64,000 nt of DNA. It comes from Phycisphaerae bacterium (lineage in GTDB: Bacteria > Planctomycetota > Phycisphaerae > Phycisphaerales > Phycisphaeraceae). Of this stretch, positions 43,278 through 54,257 are shown piece after piece. Both the position numbers and the translations under genes were made by a program. The notes below the pieces were generated by a model. That model was not told the DNA's origin and ran no database searches. It saw only the letters and a program-made list of their open reading frames with translations. The stretch's first letter is position 1. Each line of letters begins with the position of its first letter. The stretch is from positions 603,108 to 667,107 of the forward strand of contig JAUHZU010000002.1 in NCBI GenBank assembly GCA_030425705.1. The letters run 5' to 3'.

Positions 43278-46200
43278 CCCCACACACTCGATCGTCGGTC
43301 GGCTCATCGGGTTCTGCCTCCATCAGAAGCTGGTCGTCCTGTTGGCCGCGGTGCTCCTGGTCGGCTGGGGGGTCCTCGTCGCGCCATTCGACTGGGACAT
43401 CTCGGGCGTGGACCGAGACCCCGTGCCGGTCGATGCAATCCCTGACCTTGGCGAGAACCAGCAGATCGTCTTCACTCCCTGGCCCGGGCACAGCCCGCAG
43501 GATATCGAGGACCAGGTCACCTTCCCCCTGACGACGGCACTGCAGGGCGTGCCCGGCGTCAAGAGCATCCGCAGCTACTCGTACTTCGGCTTTTCGTCGA
43601 TCTATGTCATTTTCGAAGAGGACATCGACTTCTACTGGTCGCGCAGCCGACTGCTCGAAAAGCTTGCCTCGCTACCCGCTGGGACACTGCCGCCGGACAT
43701 CAAACCGACGCTCGGCCCTGATGCGACCGGGCTGGGCCAGGTCTTCTGGTACACGCTCGAAGGCCGTGACCCGGATGGCAACCCGGCGGGCGGCTGGGAC
43801 CCGGCGGAGCTGCGATCGATCCAGGATTTCTACCTGCGTTACGCGCTCGCCGCCGCCGAAGGCGTCTCCGAGGCCGCGTCGGTCGGGGGGTTTGTCCGTG
43901 AATACCAGGTCGATGTCGATCCCGACGCGATGCACGCCTACGGCGTAGCGCTGGATGATGTCTACCGCGCGATCGCCAACGCCAACCTCGATGTCTCGGC
44001 GGGCACGATCGAGGACAACGGCGTCGAGTACATGATCCGTGGGCTTGGCTTTATCGACTCGACGGAAGAGTTATCGCAGGCGGTGGTCAAGGCCAGCGAC
44101 GGCGCGCCGATCACCGTCGCCGATGTCGGCGTCGTGACGCTGGGCCCCGCCGAACGCCGGGGCGTGCTCGACAAGAACGGTGCCGAAGCCGTGGGCGGAG
44201 TCGTCACTGCACGCTATGGCGAAAACCCGCTGAAGACATTGATCAGCATCCATGAAACGCTCGATGAGGTCGCGCCTGGTCTGCCGCGCAAGCCCGTTAT
44301 CGACTGGCAGCAGGTCACGCCCGATGAAGTCCGCACATTTGCGCGCGAGAACGGGATCGACGCCTTCGCCGACGACGGCCTGACGCTCAACCACGCCGCC
44401 TGGTTGGCCTGGCTGGATACGCACGACCCCGAGCACTGGCCCGAATGGATCACGACAAGCCAGGTCACAGTTGTCCCGTTCTACGACCGCTCTTCGCTGA
44501 TCTTCGAGACACTCGATACGCTCAACAATGCGCTGCTCCAGCAAGTGCTGGTCACGATTATCGTCGTGTTGGTAATGGTCTTCCACCTCCGCAGCAGCCT
44601 GCTTATCAGTCTGATGCTGCCAACGACCGTGCTGTTCACCTTCATCGCGATGAAGGTGTTCGGGGTGGATGCGAATGTCGTCGCCCTCGCGGGTATCGCT
44701 ATCGCCATTGGCACAGTTGTGGACATGGGGATCGTTCTAACCGAGAACATCCTCAATCACCTCAAGGAAGCCGACGCAGACGAACGCAGTATCGACGTCA
44801 TCCACCGCGCCTCGGCCGAGGTCGGCTCGGCTGTGCTGACCGCGGTGATGACGACAGTCGTCGGGTTCCTCCCGGTCTTCGCGATGGTCGGGGCCGAGGG
44901 CAAACTGTTCAAGCCGCTTGCGTTCACTAAGACCTTCGCACTGGTGGCGTCGATCATCATCGCGCTGACCATTCTTCCGCCGTTGGCGCATCTGATCTTG
45001 GGCTATCGTCCCAAACTGAAGCTGCCCGAGCGATGGATGCGCATCGGCCGGATCGGGTCCAGTGTACTCGCCGCCGCGTTTGTCGCGGTGCTTCTTGCCG
45101 GGGAATGGGAGCCGTTGGGGCCGCAGCACGGCATGGGACGTAACTTGCTTTTCGTCCTGCTTGCGATCGGCGGGCTGCTGCTCCTGTTCCGCCTGTTCAT
45201 CCTCGCCTACGGGCCGATCCTCGGGTGGTGTCTCCGACACAAGCTCGTCTTCCTGACCATGCCCGTGTTGCTGCTGCTGATGGGGGCATTCATCTGGCTG
45301 GGGGCCGACCTGCTGCTGGGCTGGACGCCGCAGACGGTGCGCGAATCCCAGAGCTACGCCGCCCTGGACAACCAGTTCCCCGGGCTCGGCCGGGAGTTCA
45401 TGCCCGCGCTGGACGAGGGTTCGTTCCTCTACATGCCGACCACGATGCCGCATGCCTCGATCGGCGAGGCAAGCGATGCGCTCCAGAAACTCGACGCCGC
45501 GATCGCCGCCGTGCCGGAAGTCGAGCTGGTGGTCGGCAAGATCGGCCGGGCCGAGACCCCGCTCGACCCCGCGCCGATCTCGATGGTCGAGACCGTCATC
45601 CACTACATCCCCGAGTACGAGCTGGATGACAACGGCCGACGGATCACCTATCGCTACGACCGAGAGGACGACCGATTCGAGCGTGACGCAGCAGGCAACC
45701 TGATCCCCGACCCTGATGGCAGGCCATTCCGCCAGTGGCGCGACCACATCCAGACCCCCGACGACATCTGGACCGAGATCCAGGATGCTGCGCAGCTCAC
45801 CGGCGTCACCAGCGCCCCCAAGCTCCAGCCCATCGAGACCCGGCAGGTCATGCTCCAGACCGGCATGCGCGCCCCGTTCGGCGTCAAGGTCTACGGCCCG
45901 GACCTGGACACGATCGAGCGCGTCGGCTTCGAGATCGAACGCATCCTCCGCCAGACCGAGGGCGTCAACAGCGCAACCGTCAATGCCGACCGCATCGTCG
46001 GCACGCCCTACCTGGAAATCATCCCCGACCGTGAGGCGATCGCCCGGTACAACCTCAATATCGCCGACGTACAGCGCGTCATCCAGGTCGCCATCGGCGG
46101 CCGAACCGTGACCACCAGCGTCGAGGGTCGGGAACGCTACGCCATCCGCGTCCGCTACATGCGCGAGCTGCGTGACCGGCTGGAGCGATTTGAAGAAATT

Positions 46201-47058
46201 CTCGTCCCCACCCCAATGGGCGCGCAGATCCCGCTCACACAACTCGCCGAGGTCCAGTATGTCCAAGGGCCTCGGATGATTAAGAGCGAGGACACCGCCT
46301 TGGTTGGCTACGTCACCTTTGGTCCTGCCGAGGGGTACGCCGAAGCCGATGTCGCCGATCGTGTGACCGAGGCGATCAGCGGCATCAGCGAGCCGGGCGT
46401 CCGCCTCAAACTCGCGGGCAACTTCGAGAACCAGGCCCGCGCCGCCAGGACGCTCATGATCGTTCTCCCGGTCTCCCTTGTCCTGATCTTCATCATCCTG
46501 CACCTCCAGTTCAAAAAAATCACGACCTCCGCGCTGATCTTCACGGGAATCGCTGTCGCCTGGGCGGGCGGGTTCCTGCTGATCTGGCTCTACGGGCAGC
46601 CCTGGTTCCTCGATGTTGAGGTCTTCGGCACCAATCTCCGCGAGGTCTTCCAGGTCCGCCCGATCGCGCTAAGCATCGCCGTTTGGGTCGGCTTCCTCGC
46701 ACTCTTCGGCATTGCCACCGACGACGGCGTTGTCATGGCGACCTACCTCAAGCAAAAGTTCGAGCAGGACAAGCCCGAGACCGTTGAACAGATCCGCCAA
46801 GCAACACTCGAAGCTGGCATGCGCCGCGTGCGTCCGTGCCTGATGACGACCGCGACAACGATCCTCGCCCTGCTGCCGGTTCTGACCGCTACAGGCCGCG
46901 GGGCCGACATCATGCTCCCCATGGCCCTGCCCAGCATCGGCGGCATGCTTATCGAGGTCGTCACGATGTTCCTTGTCCCAGTGCTGTACTGCACGCGCGA
47001 GGAATGGGTGCGTCCGCGGGGTGCATCCAACACGGTCAAGTCTGAAAGCAAGTCCTAG
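43270..47058 (+). CDS. Heavy-metal RND efflux pump (CusA-like), unusually long
   Basis: 1262 residues against about 1050 for CusA. Twelve membrane segments and two large periplasmic loops are present. The segment AIAIGTVVDMGIVLTENI in helix 4 is like the monovalent-metal (Cu/Ag) subgroup rather than CzcA. Extra length sits in periplasmic insertions, including about residues 350-400 (TPDEVRTFARENG...DPEHWPEW) and about 780-830 (DDNGRRITYRYDREDDRFE). GTG at 43270 overlaps the adaptor stop. It works with the adaptor and the TolC channel to expel metal from the periplasm. Confidence 0.9.
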   Translation: MSDPTHSIVGRLIGFCLHQKLVVLLAAVLLVGWGVLVAPFDWDISGVDRDPVPVDAIPDLGENQQIVFTPWPGHSPQDIEDQVTFPLTTALQGVPGVKSIRSYSYFGFSSIYVIFEEDIDFYWSRSRLLEKLASLPAGTLPPDIKPTLGPDATGLGQVFWYTLEGRDPDGNPAGGWDPAELRSIQDFYLRYALAAAEGVSEAASVGGFVREYQVDVDPDAMHAYGVALDDVYRAIANANLDVSAGTIEDNGVEYMIRGLGFIDSTEELSQAVVKASDGAPITVADVGVVTLGPAERRGVLDKNGAEAVGGVVTARYGENPLKTLISIHETLDEVAPGLPRKPVIDWQQVTPDEVRTFARENGIDAFADDGLTLNHAAWLAWLDTHDPEHWPEWITTSQVTVVPFYDRSSLIFETLDTLNNALLQQVLVTIIVVLVMVFHLRSSLLISLMLPTTVLFTFIAMKVFGVDANVVALAGIAIAIGTVVDMGIVLTENILNHLKEADADERSIDVIHRASAEVGSAVLTAVMTTVVGFLPVFAMVGAEGKLFKPLAFTKTFALVASIIIALTILPPLAHLILGYRPKLKLPERWMRIGRIGSSVLAAAFVAVLLAGEWEPLGPQHGMGRNLLFVLLAIGGLLLLFRLFILAYGPILGWCLRHKLVFLTMPVLLLLMGAFIWLGADLLLGWTPQTVRESQSYAALDNQFPGLGREFMPALDEGSFLYMPTTMPHASIGEASDALQKLDAAIAAVPEVELVVGKIGRAETPLDPAPISMVETVIHYIPEYELDDNGRRITYRYDREDDRFERDAAGNLIPDPDGRPFRQWRDHIQTPDDIWTEIQDAAQLTGVTSAPKLQPIETRQVMLQTGMRAPFGVKVYGPDLDTIERVGFEIERILRQTEGVNSATVNADRIVGTPYLEIIPDREAIARYNLNIADVQRVIQVAIGGRTVTTSVEGRERYAIRVRYMRELRDRLERFEEILVPTPMGAQIPLTQLAEVQYVQGPRMIKSEDTALVGYVTFGPAEGYAEADVADRVTEAISGISEPGVRLKLAGNFENQARAARTLMIVLPVSLVLIFIILHLQFKKITTSALIFTGIAVAWAGGFLLIWLYGQPWFLDVEVFGTNLREVFQVRPIALSIAVWVGFLALFGIATDDGVVMATYLKQKFEQDKPETVEQIRQATLEAGMRRVRPCLMTTATTILALLPVLTATGRGADIMLPMALPSIGGMLIEVVTMFLVPVLYCTREEWVRPRGASNTVKSESKS

Positions 47059-47072
47059 CAGCGGTAGCAGCC

Positions 47073-48563
47073 ATGAGGTCTATCAAGACAACCCTACTGC
47101 TCGCCGTCAACCTACCACTCATGGTTGGTTTCGCGGGGCTGCTGACACTGGATTACCAACGCGAAGTCCACGACGGGCTGTCCACCAAGCAGACCGCATT
47201 GGCGGAGGAGGCGAAAATCCTGCTGCCCGCGGTCCTGGCCTTGGAACACCATGGGGGTCAGGAGGTCCAGCGGCTGGTCGATGACGCATGCCGACGCATG
47301 AGCGAAGTAGAATCTCCCGGCCACCATATTGCAATACGACTCGGCGACCGGGTCTACCAGGCCCACTCCCATGGGCGGGGTTCGGAAGCGATGGTCGCAG
47401 CGATGGACCGTGCCGCAGACTCCGAAAGCCATACCAGCCAGATGGGAGAGCGCAGCATCGTGGTAGGTATGGAAAACGAGCAAGACGCAACCGTCTATGT
47501 CTCAGAGTTCACCGACGTGATCATGCGGGAGGCGAGACAGCGGCTCGTCAAGCGGTTCTTGAGTATCTCTGCGATCGGCGTACTGATCGCGGTGCTGATC
47601 AACTACTTTCTGGTACGGCTAGTAACCCGCCCCGCAGCTTCTCTCTCCCAAACGGTACATCGGATTGCCGGGGGTGAAGTCGGTCTAACGGCGGAGCAAT
47701 ACGGAACTCGTGAGTTCAGTGCGGTATCGAGTGAGTTATCTGCAATGAGTACCGCACTCGCGAAAGCCGACCGGCAACGTCAGGCCCAGTTGGCACTGGC
47801 ACGCAGGATTCAGCAGAAACTGCTTCCGGATATCTCTTCGCTTGACCTCATCGATGTTAACTATGTTCATCGCCAAGCCGAGGAGGTCGGTGGCGACTTC
47901 TTCGACATCCTTCCGATGGGTGAGGGCCGATTCCTCATGTGCCTGGCGGATACGACTGGGCACGGCATCCCCGCCGCGATGAGCGCGGCGATGCTGAAAG
48001 TGCTGATCCAGACCGCAGCCAAGAGCGGGGAAACGCCCGAAAGGATGCTGACGTGCATCAACCGCGGCTTCTATGAGGTCACGCCCGACGAGGTCTTTGC
48101 CACTATGGCTCTCTGTGTGATTGATACCAGTCGGCAAGGTCTCTTCTATACCAGTGCTGGACACGAATCCAGCTATCTGTTGAAGCCAGACGGCGGCATG
48201 ACCGTTCTCGAATCGACAGGCATACTGCTTGGAGTCGATCAATCAGCGAACTGGTCAGTCAGTCGGTATCCGTTTGCTCCGGGTGATCAACTCATGCTTG
48301 TTACGGATGGTGTAACCGAGGCGATGAGCCGGGAGGGTTCCCTGTATGGGCGGGAGGCCTTGCGGCAAACGGCACTTCGTTCTTGCGGCATCACCGGCTC
48401 GGGGCTCGTCAATGCCATCATGGCCGACGTGCAAACCCATCTGGATGGCGAGGTGCTCACCGACGACCTCACCCTGGTCGTGGTTGGGATCAAGCCGAGT
48501 AAACAAGCAACAGCAGAACGGGCCCCCTCACATCGTCCAACGGAGCAGCCCCATGGCCACTGA
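47073..48563 (+). CDS. Membrane sensor with HAMP and SpoIIE/PP2C phosphatase domains
   Basis: 496 residues. Membrane segments lie at about 7-24 and 163-183, with an outer sensing domain between them. A HAMP linker follows, then a phosphatase domain from about 235 with [32 protein letters not shown] and [14 protein letters not shown]. Such proteins dephosphorylate anti-sigma antagonists in partner-switching systems. It lies 14 bp after the pump gene and overlaps the copper ATPase gene by 11 nt. No RsbV/RsbW pair is visible in the window, so the target is unknown. The outer domain has His but few Cys residues. Confidence 0.88.
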   Translation: MRSIKTTLLLAVNLPLMVGFAGLLTLDYQREVHDGLSTKQTALAEEAKILLPAVLALEHHGGQEVQRLVDDACRRMSEVESPGHHIAIRLGDRVYQAHSHGRGSEAMVAAMDRAADSESHTSQMGERSIVVGMENEQDATVYVSEFTDVIMREARQRLVKRFLSISAIGVLIAVLINYFLVRLVTRPAASLSQTVHRIAGGEVGLTAEQYGTREFSAVSSELSAMSTALAKADRQRQAQLALARRIQQKLLPDISSLDLIDVNYVHRQAEEVGGDFFDILPMGEGRFLMCLADTTGHGIPAAMSAAMLKVLIQTAAKSGETPERMLTCINRGFYEVTPDEVFATMALCVIDTSRQGLFYTSAGHESSYLLKPDGGMTVLESTGILLGVDQSANWSVSRYPFAPGDQLMLVTDGVTEAMSREGSLYGREALRQTALRSCGITGSGLVNAIMADVQTHLDGEVLTDDLTLVVVGIKPSKQATAERAPSHRPTEQPHGH

Positions 48564-50853
48564 CCCGGTCTGCGGTATGACGGTAGACCCACAGAAGAGC
48601 GCGTACCCCCTTCAACACGCGGGCACGACCTATCACTTCTGTAGTGCAAGCTGTCACGGGCGTTTCCTGGACGACCCAGGTCGCTATATCAATGCTGATC
48701 CCGCTTCAATGCCCGAGCCCCCGCCATCGCCCGGTACGCAATACACCTGCCCGATGCACCCCGAGATTGTCCGGGAAGGCCCAGGCGATTGCCCGATCTG
48801 CGGCATGGCGCTCGAGCCCATGACCTTCTCCGCGTCGGACGAGCCGGACGACACCGAACTGCGGAGCATGACGCGGCGGTTCTGGTGGTGCGCCGTGCTG
48901 ACGCTCCCGGTCCTGGTGGTCGCGATGGGCCGACATCTCCCCGGCTCTCCACTGGACGGGTTGAGTCACGGGGGCTTGGACTGGATCGAGTTGCTCTTCT
49001 CGACCCCGGTCGTGCTTTGGGGTGGCTGGCCGTTCTTCACCAAGGGATACCGTTCCATCCTCACCGTGAAGCTCAACATGTTTACGCTGATCTCGATCGG
49101 GGTCGCCGCCGCATGTGGGTACAGCGTGGTCGCGGTACTCTTCCCTGGCCTATTCCCCGACTCGTTCCGAGGGGATTCGGGCAGTGTTGGCGTCTACTTC
49201 GAGGCCGCCGCGGTGATCGTGACGCTCGTCCTGCTCGGGCAGGTCCTGGAACTCCGCGCCCGCCGGGCAACGAGCGGCGCGATCCGGGCCCTTCTGGACC
49301 TGGCGGCGAAAACCGCAACGCGGGTCGGCGCGGACGGGAGCGTAGAAGAGGTCTCCCTCGACGCCGTCCAGATCGGTGACATTCTCCGCGTCCGCCCCGG
49401 TGAAAAGGTGCCCGTGGATGGGACTGTGGTGGAAGGCAAGAGCAGTATCGACGAGTCGATGATCACCGGCGAGCCCATGCCTGTCACCAAGGAGACGGGC
49501 GACGCCGTGACGGGTGCGACGGTGAACCAGACCGGAAGTTTCGTGATGAAGGCCCAGCGGGTCGGCGGGGAAACCCTGCTTTCGCAGATCGTGCAGATGG
49601 TCTCGCAGGCCCAGCGCAGCCGGGCACCGATCCAAGGCGTCGCCGACCTGATGGCGGGCTACTTTGTCCCGGTCGTTCTACTGGTTGCAGCCGTGACCTT
49701 TGGTGTCTGGGCGGCTTGGGGGCCCGAGCCAGCCATGGCTTATGCCGTCGTCAACGCGGTCGCCGTGCTGATCATCGCGTGCCCGTGTGCCCTTGGCCTG
49801 GCGACGCCGATGTCGATCATGGTCGGAGTAGGCCGCGGAGCGCAGGCCGGGATCCTCGTCAAGAATGCCGAAGCGCTCGAGCTGATGGAGAAGGTAGACG
49901 TGTTGGTCGTCGATAAGACCGGCACGCTCACGGAAGGCAAGCCCAAGCTGGTGAGCGTCGAGCCCAACGCCGGTTTCGACGAGTCAACGCTTCTGCGGCT
50001 CGCCGCGACGCTTGAACGCAACAGCGAACACCCGCTGGCCGAGGCAATCGTCCGTGGCGCGGAGCAGCGCGGCACCGAACTCGCCAGGGTCGAGGATTTC
50101 GAGTCCGTTACGGGCAAGGGGGTCCGAGGGCGAGTAGCAGGACACGATGTCGCGCTGGGCAACCAAGCCATGATGAAAGTGCTATCCGTGGATGTTGGCG
50201 CGTTGGTAACCCGCAGCGAGTCATTGCGCTCTGAGGGACAGACGGTGATGTTCGTCTCGATCGACGGCCGATCTGCGGGTTTGCTGGGCGTGGCGGACCC
50301 GATCAAGGCCACGACGAAGGAGGCGATCCGTATGCTGCACGACAGTGGGATCACGATCACCATGCTGACGGGTGACAGCAAGACCACCGCTCAGGCCGTC
50401 GCGAGGCAGCTTGGGATCGACAGCGTCCAGGCCGATGTCCTGCCGGACCAGAAGGCCGAGGCCGTCCGCAAGTTACAGGCCCAAAGCAGGCGCGTTGCGA
50501 TGGCGGGTGACGGGATCAATGATGCGCCAGCACTGGCACAAGCCGATGTCGGGATCGCCATGGGGACCGGGACCGATGTGGCCATCGAATCCGCGGGAGT
50601 GACGCTGGTCAAGGGCGACCTCCTAGGCATCGCCAAGTGCCGGTCCCTCAGCCGAACGACGATGCGGAACATCCGGCAGAACCTGTTCTTCGCGTTCCTC
50701 TACAACATCGCGGGCGTCCCGATCGCGGCCGGTGTGCTCTACCCGCTCTTCGGCCTGCTCCTGTCGCCGATGATCGCCGCCGCCGCCATGACACTGAGCA
50801 GCGTCTCGGTGGTCGGCAACGCCCTGCGCCTGCGTCGGGCCCGGCTTGCGTAG
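48553..50853 (+). CDS. copA: Copper-exporting P1B-type ATPase (CopA-like)
   Basis: 766 residues. The N-terminus carries a YHS domain ([10 protein letters not shown]...[11 protein letters not shown]) and then a metal-binding domain [19 protein letters not shown]. There is no classical HMA domain. The core has [10 protein letters not shown], the transport motif [13 protein letters not shown], the phosphorylation site [15 protein letters not shown] in [10 protein letters not shown] and the [14 protein letters not shown] hinge. CPC with these N-terminal domains points to Cu(I)/Ag(I). It moves metal from cytosol to periplasm, where the RND pump takes over. Confidence 0.95.
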   Translation: MATDPVCGMTVDPQKSAYPLQHAGTTYHFCSASCHGRFLDDPGRYINADPASMPEPPPSPGTQYTCPMHPEIVREGPGDCPICGMALEPMTFSASDEPDDTELRSMTRRFWWCAVLTLPVLVVAMGRHLPGSPLDGLSHGGLDWIELLFSTPVVLWGGWPFFTKGYRSILTVKLNMFTLISIGVAAACGYSVVAVLFPGLFPDSFRGDSGSVGVYFEAAAVIVTLVLLGQVLELRARRATSGAIRALLDLAAKTATRVGADGSVEEVSLDAVQIGDILRVRPGEKVPVDGTVVEGKSSIDESMITGEPMPVTKETGDAVTGATVNQTGSFVMKAQRVGGETLLSQIVQMVSQAQRSRAPIQGVADLMAGYFVPVVLLVAAVTFGVWAAWGPEPAMAYAVVNAVAVLIIACPCALGLATPMSIMVGVGRGAQAGILVKNAEALELMEKVDVLVVDKTGTLTEGKPKLVSVEPNAGFDESTLLRLAATLERNSEHPLAEAIVRGAEQRGTELARVEDFESVTGKGVRGRVAGHDVALGNQAMMKVLSVDVGALVTRSESLRSEGQTVMFVSIDGRSAGLLGVADPIKATTKEAIRMLHDSGITITMLTGDSKTTAQAVARQLGIDSVQADVLPDQKAEAVRKLQAQSRRVAMAGDGINDAPALAQADVGIAMGTGTDVAIESAGVTLVKGDLLGIAKCRSLSRTTMRNIRQNLFFAFLYNIAGVPIAAGVLYPLFGLLLSPMIAAAAMTLSSVSVVGNALRLRRARLA

Positions 50854-50876
50854 CCAATGATCAAGGAGATGAACCG

Positions 50877-51335
50877 ATGCCGCTCACAATCGCGATGAGT
50901 ATCGCCCTGGTACTCCTGACCACGGGGATCCACCTTGTCTTCTTCTCGACGATTGCGCGTGCCGGTAACCCGCGCGCCCAAATCTCTGACCTGCGGTTCT
51001 ACTACCTCATGCTCGGGATATTCGGGGTCCACCTGATCGACATCGCACTCTACGCCTTCGCCTACTACCTGGCCTCCGATGTGTTCGGGATCGGGGCGCT
51101 GGAGGGATCGCCATCGGAAGGGGCCCTCGGCCATTTCTACGCCTCCGCCGTGATCTACACGACGCTGGGCTTCGGCGATGTTTTGCCACAGGGCCACATG
51201 CGGTGCCTCGTCGCCACCGAATCGCTCAACGGGCTCTTGTTTATCGCGTGGTCGGCGTCCTTCATGTTCGCGGCGATGGGGAGGACCTTACAGCAGCCAG
51301 AAGCCGATCCCCGTCGCCCCGCCCGAGAGTCCTGA
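50877..51335 (+). CDS. Two-transmembrane ion channel protein
   Basis: 152 residues. An extra N-terminal helix, then two helices flank a pore loop with YTTLGFGDVLP, which resembles the potassium-channel filter (TxGFGD). There is no regulatory domain. AAGGAG lies 8 nt before the ATG. Its place between a copper ATPase and a broken permease is unexpected; a role in ion balance during metal stress is only a guess. Confidence 0.8.
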   Translation: MPLTIAMSIALVLLTTGIHLVFFSTIARAGNPRAQISDLRFYYLMLGIFGVHLIDIALYAFAYYLASDVFGIGALEGSPSEGALGHFYASAVIYTTLGFGDVLPQGHMRCLVATESLNGLLFIAWSASFMFAAMGRTLQQPEADPRRPARES

Positions 51336-51375
51336 TGGGCCTTGAATACTACAGAGAATCACGAGCCCTCCAGAT

Positions 51376-52692
51376 ATGAAGCAAGAACACCACCACGACG
51401 ACTACCAGAAAAACTCGCTCTCTCTGCTCGGTGCTGTCTCCATGGGCACCGGCGTGATGATCGGGGCGGGGATCTTCGCGCTCACCGGGCAGCTTGCCGA
51501 GCACGCCGGGGGGCTGTTCCCGCTGGCTTTTCTCGCAGCCGCAGTCGTCACGGGCTTCAGCGCCTACAGCTACGTCAAGGTCTGCCGTGTCGCACCGTCC
51601 GCGGGCGGGATCGCAATGATCCTGAAAAAGTGCTACGGCCCCGGTGTGGTTACCGCGGGATGCTCGCTACTGATGTACTTCTCCATGGTCATCAACGAGA
51701 GTTTGGTCGCCCGCACCTTCGGCACCTACACGCTCCAGCTATTCGATGCCAAGGGCCCGGACTGGCTGGTCCCCGCGCTGGGCGTCGGCCTTCTCGTCGT
51801 TGCGTTCCTGGTCAACATCGCGGGGAACAAGGTCATCGGGAATCTCTCGAAATTCACCGCCGCCGTGAAGGTCGGCGGGATTGCACTGCTTGCCGCCGTT
51901 GGGCTCTGGGCCTCGGGCCTGTCATTCGAGGCCGACCCAACGGCCCCTGCCCAAGCGATGCCAGTCATCGGGTTCCTCACGGCCACGGCTCTGGGCATCC
52001 TGGCCTACACAGGATTCACAACGATCACCAATAGCGGCGCAGAACTGGTCGAGCCCAAGAAGAATGTCGGGCGTGCGATCATCATCTCGATCGCGATCTG
52101 TGTAGTGCTTTACTTGTTGATCTAGCTGGCCGTGGCCGGTTCACTGACGGTCCAGGAGATCATCGGCGCTCGGGACTATGCATTGGCTGAGGCGGCACGC
52201 CCGGTCTTCGGCAAAGCGGGGGTCGGCTTCACGGTCGGGCTTGCGATCGTCGCGACGGTCTCGGGCGTCATTGCGAGTGTATTCGCTGTTTCGCGCATGC
52301 TTGCCATGCTGACCGACATGGACCTGGTCCCCCACCGCCACTTCGGAATGCCTGGCCGTATCCAGAAACACACGTTGGTCTACACCATCGTGCTGGCCAT
52401 GCTCCTGACGATCTTCCTGGACCTCTCCCGGATCGCCACGATCGGGGCCATCTTCTACATCGTCATGGATATGGCGATCCACTGGGGTATCCTCCGCCGA
52501 ATCCGAGAGGAAGTCGAGGCCAGCGCCTGGGTGTTGATCACAGCGCTGACGTTGGACGCCGCCGTCTTGGCTGCGCTACTGTTGACCCAGGCCCGCAACG
52601 ATCCGCTAGTCCTCATGATCGCGAGTGTGGGAATCATCTTGATATTCGGGGGCGAATGGCTCTACCTACGAAAGAAGCAAACCGAACAATGA
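51376..52692 (+). pseudogene. APC-family permease interrupted by an in-frame TAG
   Basis: The first 249 codons (SLLGAVSMGTGVMIGAGIFAL...) and the rest after TAG at 52123-52125 (LAVAGSLTVQEIIGARDYAL...) stay in one frame and together make a normal permease of about 438 residues. The stop replaces one residue inside a membrane segment, where a single change from CAG, TGG or AAG would create it. The remainder shows no decay and has the usual base composition, so the mutation is recent, or a suppressor exists. The stop overlaps the next gene by ATGA, so translation of that gene may suffer. Confidence 0.8.
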
Positions 52693-53435
52693 AGCACGAG
52701 TACAAGATCAGCGGGATGCACTGTGGGGCGTGCGTCGAGAAAGTCCAGTCTGCGCTGGAATCCGTGGAAGGCGTCGAAGAAGCCGAGGTCACACTCAAGC
52801 CACCGCGCGCCTCGGTCACAATGGCTCAGCACATCGAAACCGACAAACTGACTCAGGCAGTGGCCGCGAAAGGCAGCTACGGGCTTGAAGAGACAGACCA
52901 CGGACAGGACCATGACGCTAACACTGATGATGAGGGCGAAGGCCATGAGCAGGATGACGAAAGTCTCTACCCGCTCTTCCTGATCGTCGGGTACATCGCC
53001 GGAGCCGTGCTGCTGGTCGGGTATGCGACCGACCAGTGGGACCCGATGGTCATGATGCGGCACTTCATGGCCGGGTTCTTCTTGGTCTTCTCGTTCTTCA
53101 AGCTGCTGGACCCCGCTGGTTTTGTCTCCGCCTATCGCGGCTACGACCTGATCGCGCGCCGCTCAGCCACCTATGCCCGGACGTACCCGTTCATCGAGCT
53201 GGCCTTGGGCATCGTCTACCTGATCAACGTGCTGCCCATCGTGGTCAATATCGTGACGCTCGTCCTGATGCTGGTCGGCGCGGCAGGTGTCCTCAAAGCA
53301 CTGCTCGACAAACGCGCCATCCGCTGCGCCTGCCTGGGCACCGCCCTCAACCTGCCGATGACCAAGGTGACCCTCGTCGAGGATTTGACCATGGCAGGGA
53401 TGGCGGCTGTGATGCTCATCATTTACGTTTTGTAG
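52689..53435 (+). CDS. HMA-domain protein fused to a MauE/DoxX-like membrane domain
   Basis: 248 residues. The N-terminal HMA domain has the intact soft-metal site GMHCGACVEK (about 9-18). An acidic and His-rich linker follows (about 75-100). Four membrane helices end with RCACLGTALNLPMTKVTLVED, characteristic of the MauE-like family in metal-resistance clusters. It probably takes a metal ion or electrons across the inner membrane; the exact role is not established. Confidence 0.82.
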   Translation: MKHEYKISGMHCGACVEKVQSALESVEGVEEAEVTLKPPRASVTMAQHIETDKLTQAVAAKGSYGLEETDHGQDHDANTDDEGEGHEQDDESLYPLFLIVGYIAGAVLLVGYATDQWDPMVMMRHFMAGFFLVFSFFKLLDPAGFVSAYRGYDLIARRSATYARTYPFIELALGIVYLINVLPIVVNIVTLVLMLVGAAGVLKALLDKRAIRCACLGTALNLPMTKVTLVEDLTMAGMAAVMLIIYVL

Positions 53436-53497
53436 CGTCACCTGCCCCATCCAAGATTGCGTGCGCACCGCATTCACGACAACGCGCCTTCGGGGCG

Positions 53498-53608
53498 TTA
53501 GAAACAATAGTTGTTCGAAAACTCGGCAGAGTACCAAGCGAAGTTGTAACAGCACTGCTTTAACTCGTAGCAGGTGGCGACACAGATTCCTGTCGAGCTG
53601 CCGATCAT
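53498..53608 (-). CDS. Possible 36-residue cysteine-rich peptide
   Basis: ATG at 53608 to TAA at 53498. The product has five cysteines in 36 residues (ICVATCYELKQCCYNF). It lies just downstream of the cation-transporter gene on the same strand, but no ribosome site is visible. It could be chance; I list it because of the metal-rich neighbourhood. The rest of the 53436-53669 gap shows only a UUCG-loop hairpin near 53480-53499. Confidence 0.2.
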   Translation of the reverse strand: MIGSSTGICVATCYELKQCCYNFAWYSAEFSNNYCF

Positions 53609-53669
53609 GAGCCGAGGGAGTTGAAAATGCGTGGTGTAATGATTAGCGGGGTAATGCGCGCTAATGCCC

Positions 53670-54257
53670 TCAATCACGGGAAGTGCGGAGGATTTTTACG
53701 CCGCCACGGAGAACCACCACGCTGATGATTCCACCGATGATGAGGTCGGGGATCCTGCTCCCAAGCATCAGCACCAGGCCGCCGGAGAGAATCACCCCGA
53801 GGTTTGCAATCACGTCGTTGGTTGAGAAAATCCAAGACGCCCGCATGTGGGCCCCGTTGTTACGGTGCTTGGCGAGGATAGCGAGACAGGCGGTGTTGGC
53901 GACGAGGGCAACGCTACCGACGACCATCATCGCAACGCTCACCGGCTCGCTTCCGTACAAGTACCGCCGCATCACCTCGACGAACACCCCCAGCCCCAAT
54001 GCGATTTGAAGGATGCCGCTCGTGCCTGCGGCGGTGGATTGAAGCCGCGACGAACGGCCGACCGCTAGAAGGGCGATCGCGTACACACAAGCGTCGGCCA
54101 GCATGTCCAAGGAGTCGGCGAGCAGCGCGGTCGATTCGCTCAGCCAGCCGACCACGGCCTCACCGAAAAACATCACCCCGTTGATGCCTAGCAACCAGAA
54201 TAGCGCCCGCCGTTCGAGGGAAGCCGCATCCGCCGATCCACATCCACACCCGGACAT
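53670..54257 (-). CDS. Short cation diffusion facilitator-type transporter
   Basis: 195 residues, only the six-helix membrane domain without the usual cytoplasmic dimerisation domain. Metal ligand positions are visible in LLADSLDMLAD (helix 2) and in STNDVIANLG (helix 5, with Asn-Asp in place of His-Asp). The N-terminus MSGCGCGS could be a metal-entry motif. The start overlaps the ArsR-type regulator stop by one base (TGATG), so it is a two-gene operon. Confidence 0.82.
   Translation of the reverse strand: MSGCGCGSADAASLERRALFWLLGINGVMFFGEAVVGWLSESTALLADSLDMLADACVYAIALLAVGRSSRLQSTAAGTSGILQIALGLGVFVEVMRRYLYGSEPVSVAMMVVGSVALVANTACLAILAKHRNNGAHMRASWIFSTNDVIANLGVILSGGLVLMLGSRIPDLIIGGIISVVVLRGGVKILRTSRD

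Noticed and set aside
44737..46503. 588-codon minus-strand frame within the CusA-like gene
   Set aside because: Antisense shadow; the plus-strand pump is complete with membrane helices and signature.
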